Source: an uncultured Bacteroidales bacterium (GTDB taxonomy: Bacteria; Bacteroidota; Bacteroidia; Bacteroidales; Bacteroidaceae). From it: 45,878 nt of DNA. This document shows, one piece after another, positions 25,853 through 33,641 of the stretch. Each line of letters starts with the position of its first letter. Position 1 is the stretch's first letter. The stretch lies in assembly GCA_902760345.1 (NCBI GenBank), contig CACWFY010000027.1, forward strand, positions 1-45,878, in the 5' to 3' direction. Position numbers and translations under genes: made by a program. The notes below the pieces were generated by a model that saw only the letters and a list, made by a program, of their open reading frames with translations, ran no database searches and was not told the DNA's origin.

Positions 25853-27340
25853 ATGAAAAAGATTGTAACAGCCATCGCTGTTCTCACGATGACTACGGTG
25901 AACGCCCTTGCCGGCGGTATTCTCACCAACACCAACCAGAGTATTGACTTCTTACGTAATCCCGCCCGCGACGCCGCTATTGGTCTCGACGGTGTGTACT
26001 CCAATCCTGCAGGCGTCGTATTCCTGCCTGAGGGATTCCATTTAGGCATCAACTGGCAATATGCCCACCAGACTCGTACCATCGAGTCTACCAACCCTGT
26101 ATATATGATGGGAAAAAAGAATGACCCGAACAGTGCTACCAAGATTTTTGAAGGTGTAGCCAATGCGCCCGTGATTCCCTCTGTTCAGATAGCCTATAAC
26201 ATGGAGCACTGGAGTCTGCAGGCCAACCTGTCAGTACCCGGCGGTGGTGGTGCCTGTGAGTTTGAAAACGGTCTGGGTTCTTTCGAGAGCACGGTAGGCA
26301 AAATCGCCCAGTCGCTCTATGACAATAATCTGGGGGCTCTGGGTTACGACATGGACAGCTATATGAAAGGCCGCCAGTATTACTATGGTGTACAGATTGG
26401 TGCTGCCTGCAAAGTCAATTCGAACTTGTCGTTATATGGTGGTCTTCGCATGATCTACGGTGATGCTACCTACAAGGCTAAACTTAGCAATATTCAGGTA
26501 AAGACTGCCAATGGCTATGTTGACTTCGGCAGTTATCTGCAGGCCACGTCAACTACTGTGAGCAACAAATTGGACCAGGTTAATGCAGGAATTAAGCAGT
26601 ATCAGGATGCCGGTGCGCCTGTTCCTGCCGATCTGCTCGTTACGCAGGCTAAATTGGCTGGTGCCAAGGAGAACCTCGGCCAACTGGAGAAGTATTCCGA
26701 AGGCGTGAACCTGCTGTGTAATCAGGCTGGTGTAGGTTTCGCCCCCATCGTGGGCATTGACTATAAGCTCGGACATTTCAACTTTGCTGCCAAATACGAG
26801 TTCCGCACACAGATTCGCATGAAGAACGAGTCTACCGTGAACGAGGCCAGCGAGATTCCTGCTGTCAACAAATTCCGCGACGGAGAGAAAGTCAACGAGG
26901 ACATACCTGCTATGGCAGCACTTGGCGTACAGTACAGTCCTATTGACCAGTTACGCTTCAATGTCGGTGGTCATTACTTCTTCGATAAGGATGCCTCATG
27001 GTATGGCAACAGTCAGGAGAAACTGGGCCACAACTCCTATGAGATTCTCTTTGGTGGAGAATGGGATACTACCGAGAACCTGACCTTCTCTGCTGGCGCA
27101 CAGCTGACCCGCTATGGCAATACCAACGACTACATCAACGATATGTCGTTTGTGGTCAACAGCTACAGCATCGGCTTCGGTTTCAGTTATAAGCTCTCTA
27201 AGAAGGTATCGGTAAAGGCAGCTTACTTCCAGACATATTATGGCGACTACACCCGTATAGACGCCAGCAATCCTGAGGTCAAAGACTCCTTCACCCGCAC
27301 CAACCGCGTGTTTGGTCTTGGTTGCCAGCTCGACCTCTAA
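25853..27340 (+). CDS. Outer-membrane porin, OmpP1/FadL/TodX-like
   Basis: A 495-residue protein with a signal peptide (MKKIVTAIAVLTMTTVNALA) and an N-terminal region of FadL type. It has RNPARDAAIGLDGVYSNPAG, including the hallmark NPAG, then short strands (GFHLGINWQY, WSLQANLSVPGG). About 14 amphipathic strands follow, ending with the aromatic-rich FGLGCQLDL typical of barrel insertion signals. FadL proteins let long-chain fatty acids and other hydrophobic molecules cross the outer membrane; the substrate here is unknown. A helical insert at about 210-285 (KLDQVNAGIKQYQDAG) is unusual for the fold. Convergent with priA, 20 bp away. Confidence 0.82.
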   Translation: MKKIVTAIAVLTMTTVNALAGGILTNTNQSIDFLRNPARDAAIGLDGVYSNPAGVVFLPEGFHLGINWQYAHQTRTIESTNPVYMMGKKNDPNSATKIFEGVANAPVIPSVQIAYNMEHWSLQANLSVPGGGGACEFENGLGSFESTVGKIAQSLYDNNLGALGYDMDSYMKGRQYYYGVQIGAACKVNSNLSLYGGLRMIYGDATYKAKLSNIQVKTANGYVDFGSYLQATSTTVSNKLDQVNAGIKQYQDAGAPVPADLLVTQAKLAGAKENLGQLEKYSEGVNLLCNQAGVGFAPIVGIDYKLGHFNFAAKYEFRTQIRMKNESTVNEASEIPAVNKFRDGEKVNEDIPAMAALGVQYSPIDQLRFNVGGHYFFDKDASWYGNSQEKLGHNSYEILFGGEWDTTENLTFSAGAQLTRYGNTNDYINDMSFVVNSYSIGFGFSYKLSKKVSVKAAYFQTYYGDYTRIDASNPEVKDSFTRTNRVFGLGCQLDL

Positions 27341-27360
27341 AAAAGAAAGACGATATAACG

Positions 27361-29607
27361 TTATAACGGATCAACGTCGAAAAAGATCTGAAGCGACGTA
27401 TAGCGTTTGTCCGCGAGTATCTGACTCTGAGCCATGAGCAGGTACTCGCGGACCTTTTTCATGTCAATACCGTTCTCCAGCTTCAGCACCAGTTTTCGGA
27501 TATTCTGCGACTTCACCTTGGCCACTGAGGGCTTGTCGGGGCCCAGCACACGAGCACCGAACCATTGGCGCAGGCGTGAGCCAATCTCAATGGCCGCGGT
27601 ATTCACCGTAGTATCCTGCCGATGGCGCAGGAAAACGTAGATTAGCCGATAATAAGGGGGATAGTGGAAGACCTGGCGCTCAGCAATCAGGTCTTTATAC
27701 AGGGCCACATAGTCGTTGTGCACCACCTGCTGGATGACGGGCACGTCTTTCTGCTTGGTCTGCAGGATGACCAGGCCGCGCTTGTTCTTACGTCCTGCAC
27801 GTCCGCTGACCTGTGCCATCATCATAAAGGCGTGTTCGTAGGCACGGAAGTCGGGATAGTTCAACATCGTGTCGGCATTGATGATACCCACCACCGACAC
27901 CTTGTCGAAGTCCAGTCCCTTGGTCACCATCTGCGTACCTATCAGGATATTCGTGCGTCCGGCCGAAAAGTCGCTGATGATGCGCTCATAGGCATTGCGC
28001 GTTCGGGTGGTGTCCAGGTCCATACGGGCAATGTGGGCTTCAGGGAACGCCTCGCGCACCTGTTCCTCTATCTTCTCCGTACCGTAGCCGCGTGTTCGCA
28101 GGTCGGTACTGCCGCAACACGGACACTCTGTAGGCACTCGGTAGGTATAGCCACAGTAGTGGCACGTCAACTGGTTCAGCTGGCGGTGGTAGGTCAGTGA
28201 GACGTCACAATGCTGGCACGTAGGCACCCATCCGCACTGCCGGCACTCTATCTGTGGGGCAAAGCCGCGACGGTTCTGAAACAGAATGGCCTGTTCTCCA
28301 CGTTCCAAAGCCTCGCGTACGCGTGTTAATAAAAGAGGTGAGAACGGGCCGGCCATCATCTTACGGTGTTGCAGGTCGGCCGTGTCCACCACCTGTATCT
28401 CAGGCAGTTCTATCTGCTGGTAGCGCTCTTTCAGCTCTACCAGTCCGTACTTCCCGCTCTTGGCATTGTGGTATGACTCTAACGACGGAGTGGCGGTGCC
28501 CAACAACACCTTGGCACCCAGCATGATAGCGACGCTACGGGCATGATAGCGGGGAGCGGGGTCTTGCTGCTTGAAGCTCGTCTCGTGTTCCTCGTCGACA
28601 ATCACCAGGCCTAAACGCTGAAACGGCAGAAAGACGGCTGAGCGGGCACCCAGTATCACGTCGTAGGGATTGGCGCTGAGCTGTTTCTGCCAGATTTCTA
28701 CGCGTTCGGCGTCGCTGTATTTCGAGTGGTAGATGCCCAAGCGGTCGCCAAACACGCGTTGCAAACGCTGCATCAGCTGTACGGTCAGCGCTATCTCGGG
28801 CAACAGGTAGAGCACCTGCTCCTTGCGGTCCAAGGCATGCTGTATCAGATGGATGTATATCTCAGTCTTGCCGCTCGACGTCACGCCGTGCAACAGCGTC
28901 ACCTGCTTTTTCATCATCGACATCAGAATGCCGTTATAGGCATCCTGTTGGGCCAGGCTCAGCGGCTTGATGAGTTCCGGACAGTAGGGCCCGCCGTGGT
29001 TCAGGCGTCCCACCTCCATCTCGTAGAACTCCAGCATCTGGCGCTTCTCCAGCTGTTTTAGCGTAGCGGCCGACGCTCCGCTGACGTTCATCAGCTCTTC
29101 GCGCGTCACCTCTACGGGCTCTATCCCCTGCTCTACCTCGTCCCAGTGCGACAGCGCCAGATATTCCGTAAAGGCCTCCAACTGGTTGCGAGCTCGCGAC
29201 AGCACGTTCAGCGCGATGTGCAGCGCCGTCACGTTACGATACTGCTCCGTCAGCCTGACGTATGTCTCCGTCTTGGGCTTATAGCCGTCCTCAGCCTTCA
29301 GGCCTGCCGGCAGTGCGGCCTTATACACCTCGCCGATGGGCGACAGGTAGTAGTCGCTGATCCATTGCCACATCTGCAGCTGCTTCGCCGTGACGATGGG
29401 TTCAGCATCCATCACGTCGATGATGGCCTTCACCTGGTAGCCCTGTGGCGCCTCGTCGTGCACTCGGGCCACCAGTCCCACATAGGTCTTTCCACGTCCG
29501 AAGGGCACCAGCACACGCACACCCACCTGCACCGTCTGCCCTTCGGCTACGGCGTAGGTAAACGTGCCTTGCAGCGGCACAGGCAGTATGACGTCAGCGT
29601 ACAGCAT
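27361..29607 (-). CDS. priA: Primosomal protein N' (replication restart helicase PriA)
   Basis: A 748-residue PriA with all family parts. The 3'-DNA-binding domain is at about 1-105, then the helicase core with Walker A GVTSSGKT (241-248) and DEEH box (338-341). A zinc-binding insert holds Cys455, 458, 464, 467, 482, 485, 495 and 498, and helicase C motifs include FQNRRGF and QVSGRAGRKNKRG. PriA recognises stalled forks and D-loops and reloads the replisome. Convergent with the porin gene; the palindrome TATAACGTTATA lies across the stop region. The upstream 35 bp are mostly an 8-bp tandem repeat, so the promoter is not evident. Confidence 0.96.
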   Translation of the reverse strand: MLYADVILPVPLQGTFTYAVAEGQTVQVGVRVLVPFGRGKTYVGLVARVHDEAPQGYQVKAIIDVMDAEPIVTAKQLQMWQWISDYYLSPIGEVYKAALPAGLKAEDGYKPKTETYVRLTEQYRNVTALHIALNVLSRARNQLEAFTEYLALSHWDEVEQGIEPVEVTREELMNVSGASAATLKQLEKRQMLEFYEMEVGRLNHGGPYCPELIKPLSLAQQDAYNGILMSMMKKQVTLLHGVTSSGKTEIYIHLIQHALDRKEQVLYLLPEIALTVQLMQRLQRVFGDRLGIYHSKYSDAERVEIWQKQLSANPYDVILGARSAVFLPFQRLGLVIVDEEHETSFKQQDPAPRYHARSVAIMLGAKVLLGTATPSLESYHNAKSGKYGLVELKERYQQIELPEIQVVDTADLQHRKMMAGPFSPLLLTRVREALERGEQAILFQNRRGFAPQIECRQCGWVPTCQHCDVSLTYHRQLNQLTCHYCGYTYRVPTECPCCGSTDLRTRGYGTEKIEEQVREAFPEAHIARMDLDTTRTRNAYERIISDFSAGRTNILIGTQMVTKGLDFDKVSVVGIINADTMLNYPDFRAYEHAFMMMAQVSGRAGRKNKRGLVILQTKQKDVPVIQQVVHNDYVALYKDLIAERQVFHYPPYYRLIYVFLRHRQDTTVNTAAIEIGSRLRQWFGARVLGPDKPSVAKVKSQNIRKLVLKLENGIDMKKVREYLLMAQSQILADKRYTSLQIFFDVDPL

Positions 29608-29616
29608 GCCTCACCC

Positions 29617-29645
29617 TCTCAATTTCTCAATCTCTCAATTTCTCA
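29617..29645. repeat. Octanucleotide tandem repeat between priA and the lipoprotein gene
   Basis: Three 8-bp units TCTCAATT, TCTCAATC and TCTCAATT plus TCTCA. It fills the space just upstream of the priA start codon and reaches the stop codon of the upstream lipoprotein gene, so unit-number changes could affect both. Confidence 0.85.
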
Positions 29646-30032
29646 CTGTATCGTCCGCCTATAAGGCTGGGTCCTTGCAGTGGAGTTGTGTACTATCACA
29701 TCGCCCGTACCACTTGGGAGTGTGGAGAACTGCGCCTCAGCCTTCTTACAGGCCTCAAACACCGCCTTGTCGCACTCTTCCTGTGAACCACTTCTGGTGA
29801 ACTCCATTGAACTGACACCCAGTGCCGACTGATAGATGTTCATGACGGCCCTACTCCAGTTGACTGCCGCCTCGCCCTGCTCTATTCCTTTATACTGTAC
29901 AAAGATAGTGTAGTGGAACTCGTCCATGTCTTTCTTACAACTGGTAAGCGCTATTGTTACGATAGCGCAGCAAGCGACGAGGGCACATATCCAGCGGCCG
30001 CCTGCAAGCATTCTCTTCATCTGTTTCTTCAT
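29643..30032 (-). CDS. Small predicted lipoprotein, unknown function
   Basis: A 129-residue protein with a basic N-terminus, a hydrophobic stretch and a lipobox LTSC with Cys32, so exported and lipid-anchored. The mature part has no family I recognise; it includes FVQYKGIEQGEAAVNW and a Cys-containing amphipathic helix (ECDKAVFEACKKAEAQF). It is preceded by a full consensus promoter at 30064-30095. Its stop codon lies in the octamer repeat before priA, so it may be co-transcribed with priA. Confidence 0.75.
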   Translation of the reverse strand: MKKQMKRMLAGGRWICALVACCAIVTIALTSCKKDMDEFHYTIFVQYKGIEQGEAAVNWSRAVMNIYQSALGVSSMEFTRSGSQEECDKAVFEACKKAEAQFSTLPSGTGDVIVHNSTARTQPYRRTIQ

Positions 30033-30063
30033 TGATTCTGTCTTTTGATAAGTTAAAGTTCCG

Positions 30064-30095
30064 CAAATGTACTAATTTTAACACTATTCGCCAAA
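30064..30095 (-). promoter_or_regulatory. Promoter of the small lipoprotein gene
   Basis: Minus-strand TTTG (30092-30095), 20 bp, TACATTTG (30064-30071). Full consensus, with a leader of about 25 nt. The 22-bp repeat array begins 46 bp upstream of it. Confidence 0.7.
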
Positions 30096-30140
30096 CAATT
30101 CTTATTAAAAGTTGTGAGTAGCGCAGAAGAATAATAAACA

Positions 30141-30404
30141 AAAACATAGGTTTGACGAGGTAAATACTATGTTTTCATCACGCGAATACTATGCTTTGAG
30201 GAGCTCAATACTATGCTTTGAGGAGCTCAATACTATGCTTTGATGTGGTAAATATGCCACTTTGGCAGTCACAAAGTTACGTTTCGCCACCAACAAAGTT
30301 ACGCCTTGCCGTCAACAAAGTCCCACATCGACGGCCATCAAGTCCCACATCGACGGCCATCAAGTGCCGTCTCCGTCGCCAGCAAGTGCCACACACGCAA
30401 AAAC
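30141..30404. repeat. Degenerate tandem array, 12 units of exactly 22 bp
   Basis: Units start at 30141, 30163, 30185, 30207, 30229, 30251, 30273, 30295, 30317, 30339, 30361 and 30383, with no length variation. The motif drifts along the array. It opens with AAAACATAGG, then four AATACTATG units (two of them identical), then AATATGCCAC, two AAAGTTACG units, two [AC]AAGTCCCACATCG units (differing only in the first base) and two CAAGTGCC units. There are no spacers, so it is not a CRISPR. The period is not a multiple of three, so it is not coding. It lies between two lipoprotein genes. Confidence 0.9.
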
Positions 30405-30505
30405 ACCTAACACCTAACCCAACATGTCTCAAACCACGATGTAAAGGGATTGAACCAAGTTAGGTGTTACACAAGGACCTAACCAACACCTAACTCACAC
30501 CTAAC
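30404..30505. repeat. Cluster of CACCTAAC repeats
   Basis: Forward copies of CACCTAAC at 30404, 30411, 30487 and 30498, an inverted copy (GTTAGGTG) at 30459 and a one-mismatch copy at 30476. AGTTAGGTGTT (30458-30468) and AACACCTAACT (30485-30495) form a perfect 11-bp inverted repeat. The cluster directly adjoins the 22-bp array. No gene is seen here. Confidence 0.75.
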
Positions 30506-30580
30506 TCGCTTTGCTCGCTAAAAAACAAAGGCTGCGGCATGATGGAAATGTTTTTTAGGCTTGAAAAGCCGATGTTTTTG

Positions 30581-30706
30581 CCTTGATGAGATAGGGTCAC
30601 TGTAAGGGAAAACGATATGAGTGATAAGACTGTCTGGGTGCTTGTACACAAGCAGAATTATCGCTCATATCGTCAGAAACTCTGATAAGAGTGTATCTCA
30701 TCAAGG
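30581..30706. repeat. 126-nt nested inverted repeat, possible MITE or structured RNA
   Basis: Outer arms CCTTGATGAGATA (30581-30593) and TATCTCATCAAGG (30694-30706) are perfect 13-bp inverted repeats. Inside, CGATATGAGTGATAA (30613-30627) pairs with TTATCGCTCATATCG (30658-30672) with one G-U pair on the plus strand. A third stem TGCTTGT/ACAAGCA caps it, and small alternative hairpins lie at 30673-30692. GTTTTT occurs on both outer flanks. It lies 33 bp past the stop of the lipoprotein gene that ends the AraC-linked operon. Confidence 0.8.
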
Positions 30707-30739
30707 GGTTTTTCTTGGTTTTGTCTCAAACAGAAGGGC

Positions 30740-31294
30740 TTACTGCCAGGTACCTTTTGTACATTTGCCGTCGCTATCGTACTGGTAGATGAGGTTCACG
30801 ACAGGCTTCTTGAGAAAACCGTCCAACTGGCTTGAATCGTATTCAGTGGGGCCTGAGTATTCACCCTTGTAATCATTGGAAATGGGAACATCACCAGCTG
30901 TAGCTGAATAGAAAGTGTAATCATGGCCATAACCTATGGAATACTTAGCCTGAGGGGCGGCACCTTCCTTAAGCTTCATATAACAATAGACACCGAGGGT
31001 AGCGGGCAACTTGGTCGTCACCTTCTTCACACACGTTCTGTGTCCGTATTTATCCAATTCAGCGTCCCATACTATTTTCTCTTCTTGTATCTGGCCATTG
31101 GCATCGTACCACTTGACAAAAAAGTCGAAATTGGCGAGTGTTGCGTCGTCAGTCTGCAAGGTACATTTCATATTGGCAGTTGCCGGAGGATCATGGGGTT
31201 GCAGGGGACTGGAATCACTGCCACAGCTGGTGAACAGGGTTGTCATGGCACACAGGGCCATGAAGACTGAAAAAAGGAAATTTTGTTTCTTCAT
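30740..31294 (-). CDS. Predicted lipoprotein, unknown function
   Basis: A 184-residue protein with signal peptide and lipobox FTSC (Cys24) followed by GSDSSP, a Ser/Asp-rich start common in surface lipoproteins of Bacteroidetes. The mature part is rich in short beta stretches (ANFDFFVKWYDANGQIQEEKIVW, here only a landmark) and ends CTKGTWQ. No family recognised. It is the last gene of the run that begins with the paralogue at 36447, 33 bp after the S41 peptidase gene, so probably an envelope partner of that locus. Confidence 0.78.
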   Translation of the reverse strand: MKKQNFLFSVFMALCAMTTLFTSCGSDSSPLQPHDPPATANMKCTLQTDDATLANFDFFVKWYDANGQIQEEKIVWDAELDKYGHRTCVKKVTTKLPATLGVYCYMKLKEGAAPQAKYSIGYGHDYTFYSATAGDVPISNDYKGEYSGPTEYDSSQLDGFLKKPVVNLIYQYDSDGKCTKGTWQ

Positions 31295-31327
31295 AATAGT
31301 TAATTGTTATTTTATTGATTAATAAGT

Positions 31328-32923
31328 TTATTTCCCTGTACGCAGAAACTGCAGGGCGCGGTCAAGCTGGGTGTCTCGGCCTGTAGCCTGGAGCTGTGTG
31401 AGGTCTAAGTTGACCTCGATATCGGGCTTGATGCCGACGCCCTCAATAATCTGATGGTCGAGGGTGAGGCAGGCCACCTGTGGCAGATAAACGTAGATGG
31501 GCGTCGCGCCTTTCACACCGATATAACCCATGTAGTCGAAGCTGAACGAATCGCTAGACGACAGTCCGCAAATACCGCCTTTCGTGGTCTTACCGATATG
31601 GGTACCGTTGTCCATACTTCTGACGATGAGGGTAGTAAGCTCGGACATGCTCAATGAGTTACAGTTGGTCATAATGACCACGGGCTCGGTGATGACTTCG
31701 TGCTTGTCGGCCTCCATCGTTTCTGAGATTTGGGGTGTCACTACAGAGTAGTCGTAGCGTCCGGTGCCACGCTTGAAACGGGCGTAGCCATAGTGGTAGC
31801 CACCTGCGGGCAGTAGTGAACCTGTGAGGTAGTAGGCATCATGCTGCAAGCCACCGCCATTGTTGCGCACATCGATGATGACACCACCGAGGGTGCCGTT
31901 CTTGTGCAGTTTCTGAATGGTGTCGAACCATTCCTGATAAACCGTCCGAATGGCTTTCACGTGTTTCCAAGTCACGGAACTGTTGGCGTTGAAGAATTGT
32001 GATACACCTTCATCCGCGAGATGTGCTGTAAGGTGAAAGTCGCTGAGATAGAGATAGGCGATATTGCCTTTCAGCAGTAAGCACTTCAGATTTATGCCAT
32101 ATTCTGTGAAACCTGGGTCGATGTAATCAAACTCAGGCACCTGCAGCCATTCGTACTTCTTCACAATATCGTTGTACTGGTTGACAAGCTCCGCTGTAAC
32201 ATTCTTTCCATTTATACATGCGCCTAATTCGGCCCTAAAATCCTTCAATGCTTCCAGCTTGCGGGTCTGTTCGACGGTAGGCGTAGGCAGCGCACTGAGT
32301 TCGTTAATCTGGGCTATCATCCATTGGGCACCAACACCTTCCGTGGTAAGCCTATAATTCAGCAAGTCGATAGCTCTCGTACTGTATGTCTTTTCACGGA
32401 CTTTGCCTTGCTCGTCAACCTCCACCTCGCCGTTGGATACATTTGCGTAGTATCCCAGCTGGGGGCTTTGCCAGGCCAGATTCACCGCAAAGTCGTCACG
32501 ACTTTTAACGCGCTCCGTGTTTGGCGAGAAAAATAGTTGCTTGCTCCCCGTCTTGTGGTTATCCATGTATATAGCCATGTGACCGTCGTGAAGCGGCGAG
32601 CACACCTTAGCAACTAATGCCAACAGTTCGTCGTCGGTAACAGTTTCCTGCCGGTCGAGGGCCTCGAACTGCGGCAGGTACTCATCGTAGACAGCGTCCC
32701 AGTCGATTCCATGCTCAGCCTCGAAGTCCCATAGGGCATAATTCTGGTTCAGTCCGTTCCACAGTATCTTAAACTTCTCGGCAAAGCTCGTTTGGGCTTT
32801 ATCGAAAGCCATCTTGTCGGCGTGGTCGTAAGTCATCAGTCTGTCGCTTTCAGAACGGCAAGACGCAAGGGCGATCATAAGGAGCGCTGCTCCCAGCATC
32901 AATATCTTATTGTTCTTCATCAT
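31328..32923 (-). CDS. S41-family (tail-specific/C-terminal processing type) peptidase, lipoprotein
   Basis: A 531-residue lipoprotein (lipobox LASC, Cys22) with an S41 peptidase domain. The N-terminal helical region (about 35-120) includes FKILWNGLNQNYALWDF and the SPLHDGHMAIY stretch typical of S41 relatives of tricorn core. The catalytic core has GGVIIDVRNNGGG (346-358) and the Ser-rich nucleophile segment NCNSLSMSELT (421-431). A PDZ domain is not obvious. Such periplasmic or surface proteases process protein C-termini; the target is unknown. It lies 10 bp after the barrel gene and before a lipoprotein gene in the AraC-linked run. Confidence 0.87.
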   Translation of the reverse strand: MMKNNKILMLGAALLMIALASCRSESDRLMTYDHADKMAFDKAQTSFAEKFKILWNGLNQNYALWDFEAEHGIDWDAVYDEYLPQFEALDRQETVTDDELLALVAKVCSPLHDGHMAIYMDNHKTGSKQLFFSPNTERVKSRDDFAVNLAWQSPQLGYYANVSNGEVEVDEQGKVREKTYSTRAIDLLNYRLTTEGVGAQWMIAQINELSALPTPTVEQTRKLEALKDFRAELGACINGKNVTAELVNQYNDIVKKYEWLQVPEFDYIDPGFTEYGINLKCLLLKGNIAYLYLSDFHLTAHLADEGVSQFFNANSSVTWKHVKAIRTVYQEWFDTIQKLHKNGTLGGVIIDVRNNGGGLQHDAYYLTGSLLPAGGYHYGYARFKRGTGRYDYSVVTPQISETMEADKHEVITEPVVIMTNCNSLSMSELTTLIVRSMDNGTHIGKTTKGGICGLSSSDSFSFDYMGYIGVKGATPIYVYLPQVACLTLDHQIIEGVGIKPDIEVNLDLTQLQATGRDTQLDRALQFLRTGK

Positions 32924-32933
32924 TGTTTCCTCC

Positions 32934-33626
32934 TCATTTCTTTAAAATATAATTGATTCCCAGCTGAATGGCTGTGGTTGAATTATAGCGGTAGTCAGCA
33001 TTGCGCATATACTGCTTGGTGGCACTAGTGGTGCTGTAGTAGTAGCGCACCTCGGCCTGAGCAACCCACTTCTTGGCAAAGTGGTACTCCATGCCTACAC
33101 CGCCTACGAGACCGCAATCCCAGCGCTGGTCGCGACTGCTGTTGAACTCTACCTTCTCGTCGAACCGGGTGGTCTTTGCAGCAAAATGGTTGTAATCAGT
33201 ACCGTTGCGATGGCTGCTAAGCCAGTAGCCGCCATAGACACCCAGATGACAGAAGCCACGCAAGCGCTTTCCGCCAAAGTTAAACGACGCCATCACTGGC
33301 AACAGCAGGTAGTCGTTTCTGTATTTATAGTCTACGTCACTATAGACCACACGATACTGACGATAGTTCTTCTGCGACCAGTTTAGGTCGGCACGCACGC
33401 CCAACCAGCTGTTGACATCGTACTGTCCGGTAATGCCCAGTGTGGCGCCCCAGCGTCCGTCAAGCTTGTAATCGGACATGTACTGGAGGTCCATGTTGTA
33501 AACGTTGTAATCGGCACCGGCCGTCACGCCAAGCCGCCATTGTGCAGAAGCTGTCGTGACGCACATCATGGCCAATAGTGCCAAAAGATTTTTCCGTGAT
33601 TTCTTCATCGTTTTCTTTATAGTCAA
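32934..33626 (-). CDS. Outer-membrane beta-barrel protein (porin/PorT-like)
   Basis: Small outer-membrane barrel of 230 residues; the start at residue 7 (MKKSRKNLLALLAMMCVTTASAQ, position 33608) gives the cleanest signal peptide. It shows eight or more alternating strands (WRLGVTAGADYNVY, WLGVRADLNWSQKNY, LLLPVMASFNFG, CHLGVYGGYWLSS, WVAQAEVRYYYS) and ends in the barrel signature IQLGINYILKK. Ligand unknown. It lies between the frameshifted CTD paralogue (15 bp upstream) and the S41 peptidase (10 bp downstream), so it is likely co-expressed as an envelope component. Confidence 0.85.
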   Translation of the reverse strand: MTIKKTMKKSRKNLLALLAMMCVTTASAQWRLGVTAGADYNVYNMDLQYMSDYKLDGRWGATLGITGQYDVNSWLGVRADLNWSQKNYRQYRVVYSDVDYKYRNDYLLLPVMASFNFGGKRLRGFCHLGVYGGYWLSSHRNGTDYNHFAAKTTRFDEKVEFNSSRDQRWDCGLVGGVGMEYHFAKKWVAQAEVRYYYSTTSATKQYMRNADYRYNSTTAIQLGINYILKK

Positions 33627-33641
33627 TGTATGAATGATTGA

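Noticed and set aside
30141-30404. CRISPR array
   Set aside because: Units are contiguous, 22 bp long and drift in sequence; there are no unique spacers of constant length and no cas genes in the window.
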